A stretch of 64,000 nt of DNA from a virus, in the IMG/VR virus record IMGVR_UViG_3300034198_015644, positions 1 through 64,000 of that record. One strand, written 5' to 3'. A program made the translations under genes and the position numbers. Below the pieces are notes generated by a model that was not told the origin of the DNA, made no database searches, and worked only from the letters and a program-made list of their open reading frames with translations. Below are positions 8,394 through 18,700 of the stretch, piece by piece (position 1 is the stretch's first letter; each line of letters begins with the position of its first letter).

Positions 8394-9089
8394 ATGGATA
8401 AAAAACCTTTGTTCGGTCCTGGGAATTTATTGGCAATGCCATTTAGGGCTTTAAACTTACCTTTTAAAAAATATAGAGAATATTACGGTACCCCAAAAAA
8501 AGAAGAGGAATATCAAGGTACTTTTTTACAGAAAGAAAGAGTAAAAAAAATAATTCCATTAATTCTTAGAGGAAAAAATATCGATAAAAAAGATCAAAAA
8601 TTTATGGATATGTTTAATGATTTTTTAACATCAGAAGGACATCATCCTATAGATCAAACGGGTGTTAATATGAAATGTGATGATTCAAATAATTGCACCC
8701 AATATTTTTATAAGAGTTCAGGAACTAAAAGAAAAAAAATTGTTTCCGAACCTGAAAGTGATGAGGAAACAAAAGATAATGATGTTAATAAATTTAACAT
8801 TTATTTTTATACCGACCTTTTAGGTATGGATAAAAAGAAAATTCTATTTCTTAAAAATGGAGATTATGGTTTATCATTTTTAGGTAAAGATTCTTCTAAA
8901 GGTACTAACGATTTTTATTTTAAAACTACTCGTTTACCTAAAGATCATTTTTTAATTTTTAAAACAAAATATAAAAATCCAATTAATAGAAATGCATATT
9001 ATAGTGTTTATCAAGATAACAGTGTAGTACACTTTAGAGAACCTTTTTATTTGGGGGATATAAGTGCTAAAATTTATACTAAAAAATAA
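8394..9089 (+). CDS. Unknown protein preceding the tape measure gene
   Basis: 231 residues, basic N-terminal third (KKYREYYG, KERVKKIIP), a Cys pair at KCDDSNNC and a beta-rich C-terminal half. There is no membrane segment or known motif. Its stop codon overlaps the tape measure start (TAATG), so the two are translationally coupled. Position suggests a tail completion or assembly factor, but the sequence itself does not show it. Confidence 0.72.
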   Translation: MDKKPLFGPGNLLAMPFRALNLPFKKYREYYGTPKKEEEYQGTFLQKERVKKIIPLILRGKNIDKKDQKFMDMFNDFLTSEGHHPIDQTGVNMKCDDSNNCTQYFYKSSGTKRKKIVSEPESDEETKDNDVNKFNIYFYTDLLGMDKKKILFLKNGDYGLSFLGKDSSKGTNDFYFKTTRLPKDHFLIFKTKYKNPINRNAYYSVYQDNSVVHFREPFYLGDISAKIYTKK

Positions 9090-12000
9090 TGGCTTTAGAC
9101 GAAAAAGATATTGAAAAAAATATTAAATCCCTAAGAGACCAATTAAAAAAATTGGGTAAGGATGGTAGTGCGGACGATCTTAAAGATATACAAGATGAAA
9201 TAAAAAAGACTAGGGGTCAAATAGATGAACTTTCTAAAAGTGGTAAAAATGTTGATCAACTTAATAGAGAATTAAATTCTATAGATGAAACTGTTTCAAA
9301 AAGTTTTTCTAGGATAAATAAAACAGTAAAAGAAAGTGAGAGTATTTTTGATCAAGCTTTTGCATCAATTAAACAAGGTTTAAATACCGATACAGGTAAT
9401 TTAATAGATAAAGCGGAAGAATTTATTAATTTATTTGATATTACAAGTCCTGGCGCTAATTTAGAGTTTTGGAGAGCATATGATAAACGTATACGGGATG
9501 TTGGGGTATCATATGGTTTAACTTCAAATAGAGTAGAAGAATTTAGAGTTGGTAGTAGGAAATTAGAACAACAATTTATAGATTTAGGTGGAAGTTCAGA
9601 AGATCTTTACAAAGGTATAGAAGCACTTTACAATCAAACTAATCGTACAGACTTAATTACTAAAGATTTTGTCGACACTTTAGGTGGAATGACATTGGCC
9701 TTTGGTATAAATGCAACAGAAGCGGGAAAATATATTGGTTCGTTTAGGGATTTAAATATTACCTATGCTGCGACCGGTAAAATTATGAATGATTTAAGAA
9801 ACGCGGCAGTTTCTGCGGGACTTAATACATCAAAAATTTTTAGTGTTTTCACTGAAAAATTTAAAGATTTAAATACATACTCTTTTAAGAATGGTGTTCA
9901 GGGAATGGTTGAGTTGGTGAAACAATCTCAAGCCCTTAAAATTAATATGGATAGTGTTTTATCTTTATCCAATGATTTTACCGATCCTGAAAAAACTATG
10001 GAATTTGCATCTAACATGCAAATGTTAGGTGGTTCATTTGCACAGTTAGGTGATTTTAATAAATTAATGTATGATGCCGCAGTTGCCCCTGAAGAATTGG
10101 CTAAAAATATTGCCAAAGCAAGTGCGTCAATGGGGTCTTTTAATAGAGAAACAGGTAGATTAGATATAAGTTTTGCGGAAAGAATGCAGTTAGATCGTGC
10201 GGGTAAAGAGCTCGGTATGACTAGAAAAGAAATGATGGATATGGCATCTGCTGCGGGAAAAATTAATGACATGAAAGTGTCGTTAAATTTTAAACCATTA
10301 AGTGAAGATGCCTATAATACATTAAGTACTTTATCAGAATTTGATCTATCTAAAGGTGAATATGTAGTTAAATTTAAAGATGAAAAAGGTGAAGAAGTTA
10401 CAAAATCAATAGCCGAGTTAAGTGAAGAAGATATAAAGAAAATTGCGGAAACTAAAGAAACCGAATCACTAAAGTCTCTAAAAACTGAAAGATTTGATGC
10501 CGTTCAATTACAAGTACAAAAATTTGAAGGTTTAAAATTAGATGCGCCCGATTTCTTTAAAGCAATAGGTGGTCAAAGTGAAGAATTAAAAAAATCATTA
10601 GATGGTTTTAATGATTCAATTTCTAAAGGTTTAGGTAAAATGAAAGAAAATGCCTTTATGCCTGTTGAAAATTTCTTAGGTAAATTAGCTTCGGAACAAT
10701 TATCTGCAGGTCTTAAAAACATGACATCTGCTTTAGATACGTTTATTGATTTAATTACTAAAGCTGTTGAGGAGGCTAAAAAAACTGGAATATATAAAGA
10801 AACTAAAGCTGCGGTTAAAGAAGCGGTTCAACCAAGTACTTCTCAAACCCCTGCCCCTGAAATTGGTAGTATGGGTGCAATTCTTTATGGTGACAAATTT
10901 TCAGAAGGTAATATTTTAAAAGGACTTTCACACGATGAGGGTGGAATACCTTTTACAATAAACGGTAAACCGGGTTTTGAAGCTGAAGGTGGTGAAGTTT
11001 TATTAACTAAAGGTGTAAGTAAAGATCCTGATTTATTATCCGCTGCGTCAGATATTAATGAAGCTGCCGGTGGAAAAAAATTATTTGATGATGGTGGTAT
11101 AGTTCAGAAATATGCTGATGGAGGAAAAATACCTTCAATATCTAATTATGACTATAAAAATGTTTCGCAAATTTTTGAAAACATAAGTAATACTACCCAA
11201 CTACAAAAAACAATTAATAACGAAACGTATGAAAAATTAACAAATACGTTTGTACCTCTATACGAAAATTTTAATGATTATTTTAAAAATGTCGATCAAA
11301 CAAATACTAAATTAATTGATGTTTTAAATAAATTAAATGAAAATCTAATTAATCAAAAAAATATTGATGTTGTTAGTGGACGTGAAAAAGGTAATGTTCT
11401 TACTATGGGTGGGCAAGATAAAACGATCTACGAAAAAATTCGTGAATCAATGCCCAAAGAAATTGAAGACTTTAGATTAAGAAAAAGTAACTTTGAATCG
11501 GAAAATAAAAAAAGTGAAATTACGAATGTAGGTAAAAAAGAAAATAGTGAATGGTTTAATAAAACATTAGAACAGTATAAAAAAAACGAGAACGAATATA
11601 AAGTTTCAGATTTAATTACAGGTATTGGGGATTTATCAATTAATAATAAAAATTATTCTTCACTACAAAAACTACCTACACTTGAATCCAATGAGATTGA
11701 CAAAAATAAAAATTTAAATATAGAAAGTTTAAGTGTACAAAAATTAACTTCCAATGATTTAAATAAAAGTTCTAGCTCAAATATTAGTAATATAAGTAAC
11801 TACGATAATGCTATGAGTTTAACAACTCAAAAAATAAAAGAAATGGTTAGTTATATTGAAGGTAGTAAAAGTATTAATAATGTTTCTAATAAAATAGAAA
11901 GTCCAACATTTATATCTAATTTAAAAACAAACGATCAATTATCAGATTTGGTGAGTCCACTTAAAGGTATGGATAAATTTCAGGGGGGTTTAGTAGAAAA

Positions 12001-12268
12001 AAGGTCAGAAATTGGGTTAAATTCTATGTCAGTTGGTGGTACAGTAAATGTTGGAGGTAATGTATCGTTTACTCCAATAAAAGTAACCATAGAAGGTACT
12101 TCCGCTTCTAAAGAAATTAATGTACCTGATAATGTTCAAAAAGAGATTTTAAGGGTAGTTGAAGATAAAATAAAAAATATGAATCTTTATAGTCAATTTT
12201 TAACTAAAAAAAATACAGGAATACCCGATGGTAAAGGGGTAGAATTTCCTGGAATGTTTCCCGCTTAA
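9089..12268 (+). CDS. gp29: Tail tape measure protein
   Basis: Runs through the tail tube lumen and sets tail length. 1059 residues. The N-terminal ~120 residues are coiled-coil (KDIEKNIKSLRDQLKKL and onward). A helical tape domain follows, with MNDLRNAAVSAGL and a block near residues 310-390 (MLGGSFAQLGDFNKL, RMQLDRAGKELGMT) seen in phage tape measures. Around residues 610-680 is the typical Gly-rich motif GGIPFTINGKPGFEAEGGE followed by KLFDDGGIV and KYADGGKIP. The C-terminal third is Asn/Lys-rich. It is longer than T4 gp29 (590), implying a longer tail. The start is fixed by overlap with the preceding stop. Confidence 0.88.
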   Translation: MALDEKDIEKNIKSLRDQLKKLGKDGSADDLKDIQDEIKKTRGQIDELSKSGKNVDQLNRELNSIDETVSKSFSRINKTVKESESIFDQAFASIKQGLNTDTGNLIDKAEEFINLFDITSPGANLEFWRAYDKRIRDVGVSYGLTSNRVEEFRVGSRKLEQQFIDLGGSSEDLYKGIEALYNQTNRTDLITKDFVDTLGGMTLAFGINATEAGKYIGSFRDLNITYAATGKIMNDLRNAAVSAGLNTSKIFSVFTEKFKDLNTYSFKNGVQGMVELVKQSQALKINMDSVLSLSNDFTDPEKTMEFASNMQMLGGSFAQLGDFNKLMYDAAVAPEELAKNIAKASASMGSFNRETGRLDISFAERMQLDRAGKELGMTRKEMMDMASAAGKINDMKVSLNFKPLSEDAYNTLSTLSEFDLSKGEYVVKFKDEKGEEVTKSIAELSEEDIKKIAETKETESLKSLKTERFDAVQLQVQKFEGLKLDAPDFFKAIGGQSEELKKSLDGFNDSISKGLGKMKENAFMPVENFLGKLASEQLSAGLKNMTSALDTFIDLITKAVEEAKKTGIYKETKAAVKEAVQPSTSQTPAPEIGSMGAILYGDKFSEGNILKGLSHDEGGIPFTINGKPGFEAEGGEVLLTKGVSKDPDLLSAASDINEAAGGKKLFDDGGIVQKYADGGKIPSISNYDYKNVSQIFENISNTTQLQKTINNETYEKLTNTFVPLYENFNDYFKNVDQTNTKLIDVLNKLNENLINQKNIDVVSGREKGNVLTMGGQDKTIYEKIRESMPKEIEDFRLRKSNFESENKKSEITNVGKKENSEWFNKTLEQYKKNENEYKVSDLITGIGDLSINNKNYSSLQKLPTLESNEIDKNKNLNIESLSVQKLTSNDLNKSSSSNISNISNYDNAMSLTTQKIKEMVSYIEGSKSINNVSNKIESPTFISNLKTNDQLSDLVSPLKGMDKFQGGLVEKRSEIGLNSMSVGGTVNVGGNVSFTPIKVTIEGTSASKEINVPDNVQKEILRVVEDKIKNMNLYSQFLTKKNTGIPDGKGVEFPGMFPA

Positions 12269-12454
12269 TTAGTGAAATAAAGTGGTTGGTAATGTGAAAG
12301 TTATATTTTTTTTAAAAAAAAACTATTTACTTTACTAAAAAAAACGGTATTTTAGGACCCTAGCAAGTTCAACTGCAAGTAATAAAACCGCAAGTATAAA
12401 TATACTATAATAAAACAATATAAAAAATGGTTTTATTGGTATTTATAAAGAAAA
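12269..12454. other. 186-base non-coding gap with repeated leader-like elements
   Basis: No credible gene. It contains a T8A9 run, a CGGTATTTTA segment that can pair imperfectly with TAATAAAACCG about 45 nt later, and an exact TATAAATA (the T4 late -10 sequence) at 12395-12402. It may be a leader or terminator region for the next gene. Confidence 0.4.
12440..12446 (+). promoter_or_regulatory. Putative late promoter motif, variant TATTTAT
   Basis: Short form of the recurring motif only 8 nt before the start codon. If it is a -10 element the transcript would have almost no leader. Confidence 0.3.
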
Positions 12455-15445
12455 ATGCCGATAGGATTATTAAATAGCCAGCTAATAAAAGATTTAAGGA
12501 CATCATTACTTGTTAGAAACTTAAATCCTACTACAGAAGCTACTTTGGGTGGAGTTTCTTCACAGAATAGTAATAGAGGTCTTCCTGCGGAAACTTCTTT
12601 ACCACAAGGAGAATATGTACCATTTAATCAAGACAGTGTTTCTTCTTTAGGGTATTATCAATTACAGAATTTAGGGTTAAAAAATAGATATGCTCCGTCC
12701 CAATACCCAACAACGGAAATAACTGATATATCCGCAATAGCTGGAAATATAGGTACATACGATGAGTTTGTAAGATCATATACCACAAGAACATTTGATT
12801 TAAAACAATTTGTTTTAAATTCACCAACGCTAATAGGTTACCAAGATACTCCTTTAGGTATTATAGGTGCAGAGCAATTAAAATTTAATTTAGAGGCAAA
12901 CATAGGTCAAAATATTAAAAAAAATACTTTAGGTAGAATTAACACCAATGTTTTCAGTTTATTAAATGGAGAAGAACTTTTAATTAGAGATTATCAAGTA
13001 ACAGTTGTACCAAATACTCCGTTAGGATTTTTTGCAAATTTAGCCCAAAAATATTCAGGTTTTGAAATACCAAAATCATATATACCAAAAAGTGCAATTG
13101 GATTTTTAGATTCTCTATTTGACGGTAAAGTGAATTATGCAGATTGTAATTTACAAGCATTAGACAATACAAGTAGAATGGGAATGGGTGGAACTATAGC
13201 TAGGAACAATCAGCTATTAAGATTCACAGGAAGAGGTAATAGAATTCAATTATTTAATATGTTGGGTACTAATAAATATAGACCCGACTATGATAGTCAA
13301 AATGGTGGAGGAGCATTAAATAGAATTTTCGGTTTCCTACAACAACAACATGATAATGCAGCTGCATCTTATGATACATTAGAAAAGACTAGAAGACATT
13401 CAGGTGTTTTACCTGTAATGTTAGAACAAAATATTGCCGCACCATTAAATTCTGCGGACAAAGGTAAAACGGGCGCTTTTGTTAAAAATGATGCTAGGAG
13501 TGTTTTACAACCAAACGGAATACCTAGAATTACATGGGACGACAAAGGAATCAAAAAATTTATGTTTTCAATTGAAAATTTAGCGTGGATTGGTAATACA
13601 TACGGATTACCAACTTGCGAGATTGGAAATGGAGACCCAAATAGTAATGATGATAGACCGGGTAGAATTATGTGGTTTCCACCTTATGATTTAAGTTTTG
13701 ATGAAAGTGTTAGTGTTGCATGGGACAAAACTAATTTTATAGGTAGAGGAGAGCCAATTTTTACATACAACAATACCACAAGAGGAGGCACCATTAAATT
13801 TAAAATAGTTGTTGACCACCCATCTATACTTAATGAAATTAGAGGGGTAGCATCAGATACTGATATTTTAAAATTTTTTGAAGGATGTGAAGATTATGTT
13901 GATAGAGCATTGGCCACATTAACCGAAAAACAAAACACTTTCGCTTCTTCCGAACAAAGAGATGCGACAGAACAAAAAATAGTAAATGCGGGTGCACCTA
14001 CTAATAATAAAGAATTTAATGCTACTACAGTTCCCGGTGGAACTGATTCTTTTCAAGTAAAAATTTATTTCCCCAATGATAGTAGTCAGGTAATAAATAA
14101 TTACCAAAACGGTACAGATTCGTTAACAGGTACAACTGCGGTCGATAGTAATTTACCAAACGCAGGTCAAACATTTTTACCTGGTATAGATTTAGGTTAT
14201 AATGCAAGATCTTATGATAATGGTACCTTAGGTTTTCAAAGTCCTGAAGCTCAACAAAAAATTAATGATTTAAAAAATATTGCAAATGATATTGAAAGTT
14301 TAGATATTAAAATTACAGTATCAAATACTGCGACAAATACTGCACAAGTCAATTCTTTATTGGCGGATAATAGATTTACCAATGCTGCGGCTTGGGTAAA
14401 AGGAGAATTAAGTCCACCTATACCTGCAAGTGTGATTAACATAACTAATGGTGGTTATGTCGATGTACCCGTAACGGCTAATTCAAATTCTACTAATCCC
14501 GAACAAATAGAAAACAGATTTGCACTTTTAGATATTACTGTACGTAAAAAAGATTTAAAAACATCAGGTTCAACTACGGTTGATCCTGAAACTTATTCTA
14601 ATGATGAGGTACAAGATAAAGTTATTACTATTGTTAAAAAATATTTTACACCTGTTTATACAGAATGTGATTATTTTAAATATTTAGAGACCAATGTACC
14701 TTTTCTATTTGAAAAACTCACTGAAAAATTAAAATATTTTACACCAGGTTTCCATTCTACTACACCTGAAGGATTAAACTCTAGATTAACATTCTTACAT
14801 CAATGTACTAGACAAGGACCATCAATTGACCCAAATAAAAATAACAGAAGTAATTTAGCGTTTGGTAGACCACCAATTTGTATTTTAAGAATAGGTGATT
14901 TTTTCCATACAAAAATGGTAATTGAAAGTATGAGTATACAATATGATGAAGGAGTATTGTGGGATTTAAATCCTGAGGGAATAGGAGTACAACCAAGATT
15001 GGCGACAGTAAGTTTAAATGTTTCGTATATAGGCGGTCAATCTTTGTCGGCACCAATAAAAGAATTACAAAACGCATTAGGATTCCATTTCTATGCAAAT
15101 ACCGAAACATTCCAACACGCACCTAGATTAATTGAAATAACAACATCATTACCTGTTGCAGAAAATGTGAAGAAAAAAGATGATGCAGTTAAACCTAATA
15201 ATTTAGTACCTGAACCAACTTTAAGTAATATATTGAATTATGGAAATTATGGTTCGATGAATAATACAACTAATGTACAAATTCCTTATGCGTTACCTGA
15301 TTCTAATGCAACTCCGGTACCCGAAGGACAAAAACCATTTATTGGACCACCAAACTACAATTTTAACAATTACGTAGATTCTCCTGTTGGAGGTAGTCCT
15401 TTTAATAACATAACCAATCAAGGTGGAGGATTTTTAAATGCATAA
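12455..15445 (+). CDS. Large tail/baseplate structural protein
   Basis: 996 residues, no membrane segment. A central block (about residues 350-480) has ITWDDKGIKKFMFSIENLAW, RIMWFPPYDLSFDESV, FIGRGEPIFTY and GTIKFKIVVDHPS. The C-terminal third has RPPICILRIGDFFHTK, LWDLNPEGIGVQP and NALGFHFYANTETF. These read like beta-rich tail-tip or tube-initiator domains of contractile systems. Location between tape measure and gp53-like/hub genes supports a role in baseplate centre or tube initiation (the job of T4 gp48/gp54), but homology to those is not visible to me. The next gene starts 2 nt after the stop. Confidence 0.72.
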   Translation: MPIGLLNSQLIKDLRTSLLVRNLNPTTEATLGGVSSQNSNRGLPAETSLPQGEYVPFNQDSVSSLGYYQLQNLGLKNRYAPSQYPTTEITDISAIAGNIGTYDEFVRSYTTRTFDLKQFVLNSPTLIGYQDTPLGIIGAEQLKFNLEANIGQNIKKNTLGRINTNVFSLLNGEELLIRDYQVTVVPNTPLGFFANLAQKYSGFEIPKSYIPKSAIGFLDSLFDGKVNYADCNLQALDNTSRMGMGGTIARNNQLLRFTGRGNRIQLFNMLGTNKYRPDYDSQNGGGALNRIFGFLQQQHDNAAASYDTLEKTRRHSGVLPVMLEQNIAAPLNSADKGKTGAFVKNDARSVLQPNGIPRITWDDKGIKKFMFSIENLAWIGNTYGLPTCEIGNGDPNSNDDRPGRIMWFPPYDLSFDESVSVAWDKTNFIGRGEPIFTYNNTTRGGTIKFKIVVDHPSILNEIRGVASDTDILKFFEGCEDYVDRALATLTEKQNTFASSEQRDATEQKIVNAGAPTNNKEFNATTVPGGTDSFQVKIYFPNDSSQVINNYQNGTDSLTGTTAVDSNLPNAGQTFLPGIDLGYNARSYDNGTLGFQSPEAQQKINDLKNIANDIESLDIKITVSNTATNTAQVNSLLADNRFTNAAAWVKGELSPPIPASVINITNGGYVDVPVTANSNSTNPEQIENRFALLDITVRKKDLKTSGSTTVDPETYSNDEVQDKVITIVKKYFTPVYTECDYFKYLETNVPFLFEKLTEKLKYFTPGFHSTTPEGLNSRLTFLHQCTRQGPSIDPNKNNRSNLAFGRPPICILRIGDFFHTKMVIESMSIQYDEGVLWDLNPEGIGVQPRLATVSLNVSYIGGQSLSAPIKELQNALGFHFYANTETFQHAPRLIEITTSLPVAENVKKKDDAVKPNNLVPEPTLSNILNYGNYGSMNNTTNVQIPYALPDSNATPVPEGQKPFIGPPNYNFNNYVDSPVGGSPFNNITNQGGGFLNA

Positions 15446-15447
15446 TT

Positions 15448-15786
15448 ATGGCAAAATATTTTGATAGATATTCAAGTTTTAGATTAAATGGTACTACCGC
15501 AACTTTACCTTTTTTACCAATACCACCAAAAGGTACTGATAAAGAAGTAGTATTTAGAATAGGGAGAGATAGAACGGATAAATTATCACAAACATTTTAT
15601 GGTAATCCTTATTGTGGTTGGTTAATAATGTTAGCTAATCCGCAATACGGAGGGCTTGAATTTTTAATTCCTAATCGTACTATTCTAAGGATTCCTTATC
15701 CATTAACGGAAAGTTTACAACAATATATAAATAACATACAAACATTCGATCAATTATACGGTATTTTCAATGGCACAAGTGTTTGA
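15448..15786 (+). CDS. gp53: Baseplate wedge protein, gp53-like (LysM-like fold)
   Basis: 112 residues. The segment SQTFYGNPYCGWLIMLANPQ followed by IPNRTILRIPYPL matches the core of the T4 gp53 family, where YGNPxxxW is the hallmark and a LysM-like module clamps wedge to hub. It is shorter than T4 gp53 (196), consisting mainly of the core. Its 3' end overlaps the start of the hub gene by 17 bases in another frame, indicating coupled translation. Position between tail-tip and hub genes fits. Confidence 0.7.
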   Translation: MAKYFDRYSSFRLNGTTATLPFLPIPPKGTDKEVVFRIGRDRTDKLSQTFYGNPYCGWLIMLANPQYGGLEFLIPNRTILRIPYPLTESLQQYINNIQTFDQLYGIFNGTSV

Positions 15787-18700
15787 TAATGGTTCTAATC
15801 AGTACAATACAGGTAATTTAGACACCGCTAGTTTTTCTAAAAAAATTTATTTTGTAGAACCTTTAGGATCTACAGATAAAAATGGAAATCCTGTGTCCAA
15901 TGTTGTCGATAATAAAGATTTGGTTATTTATGTAGACTTAAAAGCTAGTAGAAGACCAAGAACTATATTACAAATAAATGATAGTAATAGTAGAGGTAGA
16001 AGTGTAAATATAAGTGATAGTTCAATAAATTTGATAGGTTATAGGATTAATTCCGATGGGTCAAAAACTATGACTACAAATTGGAGTAATAAACCTAATT
16101 TAGATAGAAGTAAAGTACCTGGCAAAACTACTGAATTAAATTCAAGTCTAAGTGATTCAGTTTTTGAAGGATTTGGGGTGGAAAGTATTGATATTAATAT
16201 AACGGCAATGAATCCACCAACTGTGACTATTAAATTTATTGACACTAGAGGTGGAGGGTTATTTGATCAAGAAACATTTAATTCACAAACTGCACCAATA
16301 AATGGGTATGATAATAGTACTTCACCATATAGTGTATTTTTTGAGATGCCACCACCTTTGTTTTATTTAACTATAAAAGGTTATTATGGTCATCCTGTTA
16401 CATTATGTTTATATATGACTAAATGGGACGGAACGTTTAATTCTGAAACAGGTAATTTTGAAATGACCGCAAATTTTTTAGGTTATACATTTGCGTTTTT
16501 ACAAGATGTAAAAATAGGACATTTAATTGGAGCAGGAAATACTGATGAAGGTAGGAAAAAATTAGTAAAAGTTTCAAGTATTGAAACAGAAGAAGGTTTA
16601 ACATTTCCTGCGATAACTTTAGATGATTTGGCAATAAAATTCCAAAGGATTACAGTTAAAAGACAGGAAGAACAAAAAAATTCAGAAGAATTTCAAAAAT
16701 TAAAAGTCATTAATGAACAAATAAATTTTATAAAAAAATTTAGAAGTTATTTAGGTTATCCCACATCACCAAACATGGCTAACACATTATTTGGTGCGTA
16801 TTTAGATACGGCAAAATTAAAACCAAATAGAGAACAAGTGTTTTTTAGAGACGTTGGTTTAATTGCAAAAAATGAAAATACGGAAAGTAATTATTTAAAT
16901 TTATATACAGTTATTAATAATGGATTGACGGCATATGAAGAATTACAAAAAGGATATTCTTCTGATTTCTTTAATCAAGCGGCATTAACTAAAAAAGATA
17001 TAACAATTCCTGAAAAATTAGACGGGACTCAAACTAGTAGAAAAGGTATTCAATCTGCAATTGATGAGGTTAATAAAATAATGTTAGAGAATGAACCCGA
17101 TTTAAAAGTTAAGGCAACTGTAGGAAGTTTTACTGCAAAAACACAAAATAATTGGTCGGTCGATGGTGAGTTTTATGTTTTAAATTTAAAGAAAACGAGA
17201 CAATCATTAAATGATAAATTAGATTCATTATTAGAATTTAAAAAGTTACAAGAACAAGCAATACAAAATAAACTAAATAGAGAAATTACAGATATTTTAG
17301 GATTTCAACCTAGTATAAGTAACATTATTGGTATTTTATGTAACAACATAGAAATGTTTTTAGAAATGATCTATGACGTAGGGGTTGAGGCGCAAAAAAA
17401 TAATAATACTAGTACTGATAATACGGCAAACAATAACCCAAGGGCGCAAGAACTTAGTGGTTATTATAGTGATAGTCCTGACAATGATTTTATAGTATAT
17501 CCGTTCCCTAAGGTAGTAGATAAAGATTATAAAGAAATTTATTTAGGAAATATAGAAAAATTAACACCAGGAAATTTTCCCGAAATTAATTTTGTGGAAA
17601 AAATATGTAATGGTTTAGCGTATTCTATAAAACAAATAACCGAGTTTAATCAAGCATTACAAAGTATAGAAAAAATTTCTAAATTAGATTCTTTCCCAAT
17701 TAATACCAGAGATGTTAGAATTGATTCTTATTCAAATTTAGATAGTTTACCTTATGAAAAGATTAGTTCATATGATAAGGCGACATTAAATAGGGAAATT
17801 GTTTTAACAATTTTAAAAAGGGCGTTTTTGGCATATTCTTCTTCAAAGTATAGAGGTTCCGCATTTAATAAAATAGCAGAACTTGAGGCAATAAATTTTT
17901 ATAAGACAATGGTAAATGATACTTATAAAAATGCTTTTAATGAACTTTCAGATACTGAATTAATTGATTTGGGAAAAGATCCTGAATATGGGGTTTTAGG
18001 AATTTCAAATACAAATGCAAATAATTTTACAATTGATGGATTTTTATACCCAAAGAGTTTTGATATCGATACTTTAGGTAACGCGGATTCGGGTACAAGA
18101 CAATGGGATGTGCATTTAAATTTAAAAGAAGAAATTAATGAATCGTTAAAATTAAATCCTAAAACAGATCCTAATAATACAAATTCAATTAATACTTCCG
18201 AAATAGATAAATTTACAAGCCCAAAAAGAAGTACAACTTATATTGGTAGATTTTTTGATAGTAAAAATGTTTTCTTAAATAAATCATATCTTAGTGTCGC
18301 AACATTTAGAAATGATAATGTAAAAAATGATTTATTGTTAGGAACTTCTTTAGATAAAGCAAATTTATTTGAAAGTTATAATTTTTTAAAATTATTAAAA
18401 TTAGATAATGGTGCAGGAAAAGATCCATTTGGGTTAACAAATTATTTTTATGTTCCAAGAACACCACAAAATAATATTTTAATACCGTTAACAAAAACAT
18501 CACTTTATAATAATACTACATTAAATACGGGTAAGGCTTACTTAATTTTAAGTTCTTTTATATTAGAAACTGATCAACTATTGGACGATGAAATAGGTGA
18601 AGATTATACAAAAATAATTAGAGTACCAAAAATTTATTTATTATGGTTAGGTGCAAATTATTATAGATCAGTTAGGGCTACTGATATTTTATCTTTTAAC

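Noticed and set aside
12395-12402. Exact T4 late promoter TATAAATA
   Set aside because: A single occurrence in an AT-rich gap; the motif that actually recurs in this window is AATATTTAT.
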